Source of the DNA: Clarireedia homoeocarpa
Lineage: Eukaryota > Ascomycota > Leotiomycetes > Helotiales > Rutstroemiaceae
Length of the DNA stretch: 64,000 nt
Direction: 5' to 3'
Assembly (NCBI GenBank): GCA_001465935.1
Contig: LNKV01000020.1
Location: 627,252-691,251, forward strand
A program made the position numbers and the translations under genes. Position 1 is the stretch's first letter. Each line of letters opens with the position of its first letter. The notes beneath the pieces were generated by a model. That model worked only from the letters and a program-made list of their open reading frames with translations, made no database searches and was not told the origin of the DNA. Positions 22,698-32,616 of this stretch are shown piece by piece.

Positions 22698-23746
22698 ATG
22701 TCTTCCCACATCAAGATCGACTCAAGCCTACCAGCTGATACAGTTTGGTTCAGTAAGTCTTTTCTGATTGTATCAAAATCCATAAACCGAATCTAACCAC
22801 TCTCACAGTTACCGGCTGCTCCTCTGGAATTGGAAAGTCTCTCGTCCTCGAGATCCTCAACAATACCCATCACTCTATCATAGCAACTGCACGTAACACA
22901 TCATCTCTCGCCTACATTCCCAAGTCCCCACGTGTTCTACAACTCGCTCTAGATGTCACCTCCGCATCCTCGATCACAATGGCTCTTTCCACTGGTCTTT
23001 CCACTTTCAAACACATTGATGTTCTCGTCAACAATGCCGGCTATGGTATCCTTGGCGATACTGAAACCATCCCCGATGATGCCGCCCGTAAGACTTTAGA
23101 GACGAACTTCTGGGGTCCTGTAAACCTCACCAAAGAAGCCGTGAGGATATTCAGAGAAGTCAATGGACCAAGGGGTGGAATGATCGTGCAAGTTAGCAGC
23201 ATGGGAGGAGTGGCAGCCTTGGGTGGACAGTCTTTCTATCATGCCAGGTTCGTTCCCCACCTATCTTCTCTATCCCATCAAGCACCCATCCTAGTATCTA
23301 TAATCTAACAACCAAACAGCAAATTCGCCCTCGAAGGCTTCACCGAATCTCTCTCCCACGAAATCCCCCCCAGCTGGAACATCCAGTTCCTCATCATCCA
23401 ACCCGGCGGAGTAAAAACCAATTTTGTAAGCTCATCACTTGTCCGCTTCCCCGCATCACCAGCGTACTCCGATCCATCCTTAGCAACGCGTCAAATGGAA
23501 ACGTTTTTAGATAAGCCGGAATTGCTCAATAATATGGCTGATGCCGAGAAAGTCGCGGGCACCATGTTGGAAGCAGTGGCATTGAGGAAGAGTGGTGAGT
23601 TGGGGTTGAGATTGCCGGTGGGGGTAGATGCGTGGTCGTTTATTAAGGGGAAGCATGAGAGGGAGTTGGAGGAGGTGAAGAAAGTCAAGGATTTGAGTTG
23701 GAAGACGGGAAGTGAGGACCTTTTGAAGGATATTGGGTTCTTGTAG
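22698..23746 (+). CDS. Short-chain dehydrogenase/reductase
   Basis: Three exons (22698-22752, 22809-23247, 23320-23746; introns 56 and 72 nt) encode 306 residues. The classical SDR signature is complete after splicing: cofactor loop TGCSSGIG (20-27), NNAGYG, catalytic Ser149 (QVSSMGG) and Y162-x3-K166 (FYHASK), with the second intron inside the Ser codon of that motif. The IIATARN after strand 2 and a basic residue there favour NADP(H). PGGVKTNF follows the active site as in related fungal oxidoreductases of the 'classical' type. The substrate cannot be told. It converges on the NLR-ankyrin gene with 561 bp between stops; the two need not be related. Confidence 0.9.
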
Positions 23747-24307
23747 GACGGGGTGGGGTGTGAGGTGTGGTGATGAGGATCTTGTGGAGAATGGGAGGAT
23801 GGTTGCGGGATGGAGATTTGATAGAATATTTGTATAGAGATTTGATCCTTTCTACGAATCACCAGTGGAAATACTGACTGTCCAACCAACTCCAAACTTT
23901 AATATTTGGCCGCAAAATATATACTTCTGAGATCTCTATTCCAGCAAAAGTATATGTTAGCTCTCAATGTCCAAATTCGACTTAAACAATCAGATATATA
24001 AGTCCTTAATGTCCAGATTTTTGACTTAAACAATCAGAAATCCGAAGTTGTACACCCACTGGTGAATCAGACTGATTTCGGGCTTATAACTATAGTCGTA
24101 TATCACAACCAGACATATATGTGTCCATTTTCGGCGATGGGGATTCATGCTCCACAGTTCGAACTGGAGAATGATCTACCTCTGCAGCCGTTTGTTGGAA
24201 GACATTCACTGGGCAGTTCTAGTACAATCTATCTTGAATCTCCGAAACTGTGGTTGGTAGTTTGTGTATAAGAATTGCGTACATGGTCTTCAGAACTAAC
24301 TGACTGT
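23747..24307. other. Convergent intergenic
   Basis: 561 bases between the SDR and NLR-ankyrin stops, AT-rich from 23890. Two near-copies of a short segment (CTTAATGTCCAGAT / CTCAATGTCCAAAT, with TTCGACTTAAACAATCAGA) occur at about 23961-24000 and 24003-24040. No gene. Confidence 0.5.
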
Positions 24308-26704
24308 TTAATTGCTCTTCCCCGCTGTCCCCTCCAACAATTCCAGAACCTTCTTGCAATCGCCCTCCTCCGCAATATCCAGCGCCGTCTCTCCAAACGC
24401 ATTAATCGCCTCCCTATCCGCCCCCTTCTCCAACAAAACCTTCACGACCCCTTCTTTCCCCTCCCGCGCCGCAATCCCCAGGAGCGTATCATCATTCACC
24501 CCCGACCGCATATCCACATCCGCCCCCTTCCCCAGCAGATCCCTCACCACCAACTCAAACCCTTTCTTCGCCGCCAGCGGCAACGCCAAGTGCCCATCCG
24601 CATCCGGCACATCCCACTTCGCGCCTTGCCTTATCAGCAACCTCGCCGTCTGAACCTCGCCATTCGCAATTGCCAAAAGCAGCGGCGTCATGCCGTCTCC
24701 ACCCCTCTTCGCATCCACATCCGCGCCCGCTTTCACAAGCTGAAGAACCGTAAGTCGCTCGCCAGTCCTACACGCATAAAGCAGTGCCTCATCTAGCATA
24801 GCCTGTCGCTTTGCCTCGTCATCAATCTTCCGCTTCAGGATAAATTCCACCGCAGCAGGACTCTGGTATTTAATCGCAGTATCCAAGACCGACCATCCGC
24901 CGTCATTCTTCGTAATATCCGCCCCGTGTTTGAGCAGAAGCTCAAGCATCTCCACATGATCATACACAGCCGCGTGACGGAGCGGTCCCTCGGAGGAAGG
25001 ATCGCATAGGTTCGGATCCGCGCCCTTCTGTAGTAGGAACTCGGCCATTTCCGTCCCGGCCGCTTTTAATTCGCTGTGCGATCGTATGCTAGCCGCGTAG
25101 CATAATGCCGTTTTCCCATTCGAATCTTTCGCGTTGGCGTTGATGTTGCCCTCCTCGCACAAGAGCTTGACCAGGTCGAAGTTGCCGTCGGATGCCGCTC
25201 GCCAGAGTGCCGCCTCCCCTTGGAGTGGATCTTCTTTCAGAGCACCTTTCGTGATTAAAAATCGAACGGCCTCTAAATTACCCTTGCTCGCGGCGGTTTT
25301 TAGTGGTGTATCTTCGTAGACATCAAGACTACCCATTCTAATCTCTGCCCTTTCCAAAACCATCTGCATTATCTCTACGCTCCCCGATCCAGCGGCCGCA
25401 TCGAAGGCGGTCTGATAATTTGCTGCTTTCCAAATCGGTCCAGTTCCATCCGTGTAATCTAAAATCATCCGAAATATTGCGGCATTTCCTTCCCTCGCGG
25501 CCCAGTAGAGCGCACTGCTGCAGTGCGCGTTACTTCGTGGGTCAGCGCCGCGATCGAGTAAGAATTGTACGGCTTCTTCGAGTGAGTATAGGACGCAGCG
25601 ATGAAGACAGGGCCATTCGTTCCAAATCAGACTGTTTACGTCGGCTCCTTGGAACACACTATCTCTTATTCCTTCCGTGTCTTTTCTTTGTACTGCTGCG
25701 ATGAGGGCATTGTTGAGTTCTTTTCGCTCGGTTTCTGTAATGTATTTCGGGACGCGTATGGTGTTTTCGGATTTATGGCAGTCGTGATGGCTTGATATGA
25801 AAATGATTGCTCCGTAGCCGCTACGAGGTAATAGCTTCTTGATACTTTCATAATTAGTGGGTTCGTAATCGTCGATAACTAAAAACCACGGGTGCCAAAG
25901 GTCGCTCAAGAAATTCTTTACGAACTCGAGCTTTTCCGCGCGGGAGCCGTCCATGGACCTTTTGATCGTTGCAAATGCTGCCTCCAAACCTAGACAAACA
26001 CTTTCCATTGATGAGCCGTCCAGCCAAAATGCTGTTCGAAACTGGCCCAAAGCATGTGCTTGATAGCAATATTCAAGCACCAACTGGGTCTTGCCCGTTC
26101 CTCTATCCCCTTTCACTAGAACAGAAGTTGGGGTCTGAACCAGTGATCTCGCCGATTTGTAAAAACAGTCTTCGAGTTGCTTAGTCAACGCCGGCCGATC
26201 TACAAAGGACTCTATACGTTTCTCGCGAATATCAAAAAATCCGTCCTCAATCACGAGTGGGACCGATACCGAAGCATCAACCACATGATGCAGAATCAGA
26301 ACCGAAACATAAGTATGCAAGTTCCGCTCGATATCCCACATCTGTTCATCATATCTAAGACTCACAAAGACCTTCTTGAGCTTGACTTTGAGGGAGTTAC
26401 CAGGAACGGCTGCGATCTTGTTTATGATTTCCTCGACTCTCTCAATTTGGATCATACAACCAGCTACGACTCCACGCAGAATGCATTTGGTGTCAAAGTC
26501 TAAATCTTTGATTTGGGAGTCTGTTTTGATTTTACCCAGAGAGTTGACGAGAAGCGGAAGTTGGATGGAAATTGCTTGTAGAGATTTGGGGACTTGTGAG
26601 GAATTGAGGTTGCTGAATTCATCTAAGCGCTTTGCGACTCGGATGCCGAAATCAACGAATTGAACGACGGCTGATGCAAGACCAATAGCTGTAAGAGGAT
26701 CCAT
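24308..26704 (-). CDS. NLR-like protein: fungal N-terminal domain, P-loop NTPase, 13 ankyrin repeats
   Basis: A single uninterrupted exon of 798 residues. Residues 1-150 begin MDPLTAIGLASAVVQFVDFG, the start typical of the helical N-terminal domain in fungal STAND/NLR proteins. A P-loop follows (GDRGTGKT, 199-206), then Walker B (WFLVIDDYE, 273-281) and a sensor-like strand (GYGAIIFISS, 297-305). Ankyrin repeats start at about 330 and run to the end; I count thirteen, many with the canonical TPL-xAA-xxG-xxxVxxLLxxGAD pattern. There is no room for the winged-helix half of a normal NB-ARC or NACHT module. Fungal NLRs are linked to non-self recognition and programmed cell death; that role is inferred here. 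The reading frame is intact and GC-rich in the repeat part. Confidence 0.9.
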   Translation of the reverse strand: MDPLTAIGLASAVVQFVDFGIRVAKRLDEFSNLNSSQVPKSLQAISIQLPLLVNSLGKIKTDSQIKDLDFDTKCILRGVVAGCMIQIERVEEIINKIAAVPGNSLKVKLKKVFVSLRYDEQMWDIERNLHTYVSVLILHHVVDASVSVPLVIEDGFFDIREKRIESFVDRPALTKQLEDCFYKSARSLVQTPTSVLVKGDRGTGKTQLVLEYCYQAHALGQFRTAFWLDGSSMESVCLGLEAAFATIKRSMDGSRAEKLEFVKNFLSDLWHPWFLVIDDYEPTNYESIKKLLPRSGYGAIIFISSHHDCHKSENTIRVPKYITETERKELNNALIAAVQRKDTEGIRDSVFQGADVNSLIWNEWPCLHRCVLYSLEEAVQFLLDRGADPRSNAHCSSALYWAAREGNAAIFRMILDYTDGTGPIWKAANYQTAFDAAAGSGSVEIMQMVLERAEIRMGSLDVYEDTPLKTAASKGNLEAVRFLITKGALKEDPLQGEAALWRAASDGNFDLVKLLCEEGNINANAKDSNGKTALCYAASIRSHSELKAAGTEMAEFLLQKGADPNLCDPSSEGPLRHAAVYDHVEMLELLLKHGADITKNDGGWSVLDTAIKYQSPAAVEFILKRKIDDEAKRQAMLDEALLYACRTGERLTVLQLVKAGADVDAKRGGDGMTPLLLAIANGEVQTARLLIRQGAKWDVPDADGHLALPLAAKKGFELVVRDLLGKGADVDMRSGVNDDTLLGIAAREGKEGVVKVLLEKGADREAINAFGETALDIAEEGDCKKVLELLEGTAGKSN

Positions 26705-28606
26705 CGTCTGAAGCTTTCTTCACCAATGCAATGATGGTGGTTATTCAACTTGCATGTTTGTAAAGTTATGGAAGATTATCAACGAAATAGGGGTTGTGAA
26801 AATGCGGCTGAGAGTTGCACGAAAAGAAGGCATCAACATTGCAGTAACATTGAACCGAGGCTGATGAGCTGGCCCACGCCCGTTGGTTTCAGCTACGCAT
26901 GGGCCGTCTCTGGCAATGCCACAGTATCAGATTCATGTTCTCCATACTTTGTAGTGCATGGCACGTGATGTGGACAAAATCCAAAAGTTACACTGGCAAC
27001 ACACATTGTTGGCGATACCACTTAAAACTATATACAAAATCAAATGAGGGTCAGCATGGAAACTTCGTGTTCGATTTAGTAGACTTCTTCATCGACCGTC
27101 CATCTTGGAAAGCGACGAGAATACGCACTTGCGATTTCATCTTATGAGACGCTATATCCGCGCTAGATGAACGTTGAAGACGTCCAAAGACATGGAGAAG
27201 GCCACGACGGCCAGCAACTTTGAAACAGCTCACATTCATGATTGCTGTCTGTGATCGAACAGATCGAGATACATCGTGAAATCGGGGCCCTAATATATTT
27301 CAGAGGACAGGACACGAGGCGACTAGCCTACCGAAGGGACTGAGCACACTGCGCCGAGACCTCGCAGTCTGCACAACCTAACGAGGTACCTCAATGCCAC
27401 CAAGGAAAATCCCCCCACTGTGAATGTAACAAAACAAAAGCAAACATGCAGGTAAGCCTACCTAATGTTAAAGCACCGATCAAACACGAGAAAGCAAACG
27501 CACTTCTCAATCCAGTATCCAAGAATGGCATTGCAGCGATAAAACGTCTAAATGATAATATCAACCAACACAACCGCACCACGACGGCGCTGACGCAGAG
27601 TATCCAGCAGCTGACCTGTCCTCGAGTAGTCCAGCCAATAGAAAAGCCGCGGGCGCCCTCAACGCAAAACCGTATAGTGTATACACATACGTGCCGTCCA
27701 GCCATCTAAACGCCCCCTCATGTAATATCTATGTACCTTGAATCTGAGTAAGCACTTTATCCAACGGCTACTAGGCCTAGGCCAAGGAAATGCAGTCCAT
27801 CGCTCAATCCCCTTTTGTCCATAGCACAAAACAAGCAAGAACCTACCTGCAGCGATGATCTTCCTTTTTCCCCATCCTTATCCCGCATTTCGCATTTCGG
27901 ATACCGAGCTACCTAGTAGATCAGGTAGGCTAGTTGTGTATGGTGCATTCAGGGTTCTAGAATAGACGGATGCGTCGACTTCCTGGCGATTGCACAAAGT
28001 TTCCTCGGAATGTACTCAGACCGACTATGAAAATGGGTGGGATTATGTTATGTTGCACATCCATCCAGCTTCTAAGCTGCTGGCAACCCCCCCTATTCAA
28101 ATCCGAAAAACTCTCGACGACCGACGAAACCTACCTAATCTGGTCCCCGATTAGTAAAAAGCCGCACGTCGCTGTCTACCATAGGACAAATCCAGCAGCT
28201 AAATTAATAATCCAATCCAACCTCCGCCCCTGCCAAACCTGCCAATCTGACAGGAAACACGCGCACAAAAATGACTCTTACGGTGTCTGCATACATGCAT
28301 GTAAGTACCTCATCTCACCCTACTAATGCTTATCCTAGCCTTCCCTTCTTCACCCTTGCCCTTGCCCTTACCCTTTGGCTAGCCAGCCCCCAAAAAACAA
28401 TCCGAATTCGCACGCATTTCGGAAACTAATCGGGTCCGAGCAAAATCCGTCCGCTATACTTTCGTACGCTCGCTTGCGTATGCGATACGCTGCGCTGCGC
28501 AGTCAGCACCAAACACGGTCACGGTCCCCAGGTCTGCAAATACTATACTATACTTTATTTGACATTCAGGGAAAGATGACAGGGAAAGGGTATTAACAGC
28601 ACTGTG

Positions 28607-28650
28607 AAAGAGACGAGTGATTATACGTTAAAGAGACGAGTGATTATACG
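28607..28650. repeat. 21-bp direct repeat, two copies, period 23
   Basis: AAAGAGACGAGTGATTATACG occurs at 28607-28627 and again at 28630-28650, separated by TT. Perfect copies in non-coding DNA suggest a recent local duplication. Confidence 0.9.
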
Positions 28651-30581
28651 CTGTGAGGTTCCATATACGGCTCCCGCATTCTTTGCCTTTGCTGTATACG
28701 CCGATAGATGAATGTATGAAACCTTTATTTACCTACCTGCCTGCCCATCCACATGCCAATCTGTCCATCATCGAGATCCGTACAGTCAGTCAGTCAGTCA
28801 GTCAGTCAGGACGGAGTACAGTACACCTACGTTCGCGATACACCCAGATAGATACACACGATACAAACCTTTTTCAGTCCCAAAAGAATGCAAACACGAA
28901 CATGGGGAAGATGATGGCCGCATGCTCGACGCCCCAAACCAGCATAGCTCGCAACTCGGTAATTCGGCAGTCCGCGTGGTGCAGCCAAGGTATGTCGGAT
29001 GCGCAGTATATCCCGCAACCAGCCATAGCACCACCTACCTCATCAGCAACTTTCACTACCCCCAATCACTATCGCCGAGGGGAGAGGGATATAGAAGGGG
29101 GGGGGGGATATACAATACAGCAGAAAGCGGTCGATCAGGCGGATATAAACGGGCTGGGGGTGTAGGAACTATACTTTTTACTCTACAGTCTGTGGAGAAT
29201 GGACGGACGAAAGATGGATACAGTAGAATGTGAGGTTTTTGATGCGATCGGCACTCTACTCTACTCTACTCTACTCTACGTACGTGCGTACATGTGCGAA
29301 TGCTCGAAATCCGCCCAAAGCGCGACGAAGGTTCAGAAGACGCTCATTCATAGATAGGGAAGTACTGTACCAGAGGAACAGCAAGACGGAAACCCGTTGA
29401 AACAAGGCAAGTTAGCGAACACCGAGCGGATATAGCATACACAGACAGCAAAGTAAGTACGAAAGCAAGTACAGTCATGATTCATTGCCGCAGCCGAGGA
29501 TCTCTTTTTTACTGTGCCTGGATACTTGATTACTATATCCCCATCCAGCCTAACTCCAAATGGATATTTTATTTCATTTCAAGTTAATTCTCTTAACTTA
29601 ATTCTCATCAATGAACGAATGCATGGATGGATGGATGTACAGTAATTACATAAACCCGAGGTTTTCTCACCACCGGCGCCCAGCCCCGACAAGCAGAACG
29701 AAAAACCTAACGCCGGACTTGCATAAAGTCCGTATGGGTAAACGTCTCATTGGTCGACAGGGAACGGAAAGCGGACGAACGGCGGAGTTAACCTTTGTCG
29801 AATTTTTTTTTTTTTAGATTTAGTTTTTTTTTTTTTCTTTCTTTCTTTCAAGGAAGGTTCCAGTTGTTGTAAGATTATTATGATTATGATTATGATTATC
29901 ATGATTATTATTAGCGACATCGGATCGAATTTGAATTTTGAATTTGAATTTTGAATTTGAATTTGAACGTGAATGGAATTAATTGAGCTGAGAGCCGACT
30001 GAGCCCGAATAAGACTAACTTTCGCAGACTAGACTGAACTGAACCGCACTACACTGAAACAGCACTAGAACCGATAATTATCTAAAATTCAAAATTAATT
30101 TATGCGATCTGACCGAAGAAGCATCGCATCGATCGGACCCCTTCCGTCTATCAGGAACCCCGATGGAGATGTCGATGGTGGTAGATGAATATATACAATA
30201 TCCATCTATCTAGCTACTTACTTACTTAGCCTTGCGAAGGATACATACATACATACATGCCATACTATAACTTACATATACAGGTTTTGGACCTTGTGGG
30301 GGGGAAGGGGGATTAAAAAAAATAAAAAAAAAAATAAAAAAAAAATACTGTGCCTGTACTGTACGCTGCCTGATGGATGGATGTACAGTCGCCTTGGGGA
30401 AGTGTTTACCCGAGACGACTTACGTACATACTCTTTCTTACTCGACTGTGCCCTGTGCTGTGCTGTGCGGGGCGTGTGCGTATGTAATTAATTGATGGAT
30501 GGATGGGGTGGCATAAGTTAGGAACGAAAAAAAAAAACTAAGTGCGCGAATACGGCCGATCGGTACGACTACAGTACCCAT

Positions 30582-30642
30582 AGATACGATACGATGCGAT
30601 ACGATACGATGCGATGCGATATGATATGATATGATATGATAT
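30582..30642 (+). repeat. Pentamer array GATAC/GATGC/GATAT
   Basis: About twelve 5-bp units whose last two bases change from AC to GC to AT along the array, ending with five GATAT copies. It shows spread of variant units along one array. Confidence 0.85.
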
Positions 30643-31340
30643 GGGGCAGGCCAAGAACATCTCCGCACCTCCTGGTTTGCATTTGGTTTGAGGATGCGAG
30701 ATTGATTTGAGGGAGGGAGGGAGGAGGAGGGAGAGTGCCTGATACTGGATGGATGGATGGATGGATGGATGGATGGAAGAAGATGTGCAAAGTAGATATA
30801 AGGGCGTATATAGTACATGATCCTTGAACTCCTTCATGCCTGTCTGTCCCTGACGACCCTGGATTGAAGAAGGAAAAAGAAAAGCCTGCCCGTGTAAATC
30901 CCACCCTTATCCCCCCGTGCATAATCGATTCCCCATAACGCCATGTTTCCATCCATACCCAGGTCTGATTATCGTAAGTCGTAAATTTTGGCGTGGGGGT
31001 GAGTGAGGTTGAAAGGGATTGTTATATGGTTGTTATGTGATGCGGTTGGTTGTTATGTGATGCGGTTGGTTGGTTGGTTGGTTGGTTGATTGGTTGTGGT
31101 CGTGATCGTGGTGGTGAACGAGGAAAATTGGTATGGTGGTATGGTGAAAGCGGTATGGTGGTATGAATGGGTTGGTGCTTCTTAGCCTTGCGATGTAAAT
31201 TTCCTCGAAATTAACCAATGAACGTTGGTGGTATCTCGTCAGAGGCCCTATCGTCCACCCTCTCGAAATGGTGATCCAACACCCAGAAACGTGACCAGCA
31301 GCGACTACCCCATTCTAGACAATTCCCCATTTCCAGCCGG

Positions 31341-32616
31341 TTAAATCTCCCTGTCGTATTCCACATTGTTGAAATTAACAAAATCCATCCCGTCAGCCAT
31401 ATCAAATACATCACTCAAAGGCGACCCCATAAACTTTGGTTCCGAGAAAGCTGCATTGGTGTACAGGTTACTCATCGTAACCGAATCATAGGCTAACATA
31501 TTAGGATCGAAAGACTGCGGCTGTCCAAGAAAGCCCATTGGATGGGGAGGTCCCATGAAGTCATCCGCGGGGAATCCATTGGGAAAAGGTGATGTAGAAG
31601 AGATGGGAGAGTCAGTCTGGGAGTAATAATTGGTGCTAATTCGAGGTGGCATCGGTTTCGCAAATCCTTGTCGACGGTTCTCATAGTTTCTCTCGGTGAA
31701 CAATCGAGTTTCTGAGAATTTAGCACTCATACTGCTGAGGATGTTGACATTGATCGGTTGGGTGAAGACGGGTCGAGGAGTTGGTTCCGCGCGAACAGTT
31801 GGAGGGGGTTCCATTTTAATTGTGTTGGCCATCTCGTCGTCTGAATGATCACTTCCACAGCTACTTGACGGTGGAGTATATTCTGGGGCAGTATAAGTCA
31901 TAGGCGATGAGTGTGAATGACTCGATTCCTCCGATTCCGATGACTTTCGGGTTCTCGTTTCCTCCTCTTTAGATGCATCTGATTCTAACCGAGCATGTAG
32001 CTCTTCGGGGTTTTCAGCGAAAGCAAGCGGAAGATCAGGCGACGGTCTAATGCAGCCAAGCTTTGAGGCAATGTCATGAATTACTGGCTGTCCTCGGTCA
32101 TTCAACTCGGGCTCTCCTAGTTCCCAAGGTTCGTTGTTGCGAACCATGAGGTAGAGCTTATGTACTGCTGAAATTAGTGCATATTGTGTGTTCTCCAACA
32201 CTTCAGCGTATCTGAAGATTGAACGTTAGACAATTGAACAGAATTGAATCCATGTGATCAGGTAATAGCTCACCCTCGAGGTAATGTCTTGAACTCAGTC
32301 TTCTTCCTGCTTCCTGCTGTACATATAACAGCATCATCTCTACATCTTTTACATGGAGACTCTCCATCACACTTGCAATTATCAGTAAGACATATAGGCT
32401 CGACTGCCAGCAAGTACACACCTTGGTCTTCTTCATTCTACAGCGTTCACATGCTTTCCAGACTCTCTTGTGTCTTCCATCGACTTGAAGGGTGGAGCTT
32501 GAGCTGTCAGGTGAGGTGCTGGCTCGTTTTAAGCTGCGATGTACTTGTTTAGAAGCTTTTGATGTCCTCTTAGCGTGACTTGAGTCGTCCATGGGTGAAG
32601 TAGGCATTGCTGCCAT
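31341..32616 (-). CDS. Zn(II)2Cys6 transcription factor
   Basis: Three exons (32616-32422, 32371-32274, 32211-31341; introns 50 and 62 nt) give 387 residues. The zinc cluster is C56-x2-C59-x6-C66-x5-C72-x2-C75-x6-C82 (CERC...KKTK|C...PCKRC), and the first intron lies exactly between Lys65 and Cys66, so the motif appears only after splicing. A conserved block follows (LPRGYAEVLENTQYALISAVHKLYLMV, 91-117) and then PWELGEPELNDRGQPVIHDIA. The rest is acidic, Ser/Pro-rich and Met/Asn-rich, fitting activation domains. There is no fungal_trans middle homology region, so this is a short type of C6 regulator. Two further in-frame ATGs (codons 4 and 9) lie close by; an upstream ATG at 32670 is less likely. 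The long gaps on both sides fit a developmentally controlled gene, but this is inference. Confidence 0.9.

Larger units (their letters stand above)
26705..31340. repeat. 4.6-kb gene-free gap with tandem repeats
   Basis: No gene is supported; open frames are short and overlap one another. Repeats include a 21-bp direct duplication (28607-28627 and 28630-28650), AGTC (28783-28810), CTCTA (29255-29278), T/CTTT runs (29803-29850), ATTATG (29877-29912), GAATTTT (29930-29966), CATA (30243-30262), a pentamer array (30582-30642), GGAT (30746-30778) and GGTT with a 20-bp duplication (31030-31095). It contains the NLR promoter and the 3' UTR of the Zn2Cys6 gene. Confidence 0.75.

Noticed and set aside
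25004..25024. tRNA B-box-like GGTTCGGATCC
   Set aside because: It is inside the ankyrin coding sequence and no cloverleaf can be drawn around it.
28653..29233. Overlapping frames of 170 and 173 codons
   Set aside because: They overlap each other in different phases, span AGTC repeats and a G10 run, and lack any motif.
30438..30952. Three overlapping minus frames of about 100-127 codons
   Set aside because: All translate the GATAC and GGAT repeat arrays (SYHIISYR, HPSIHPSI).
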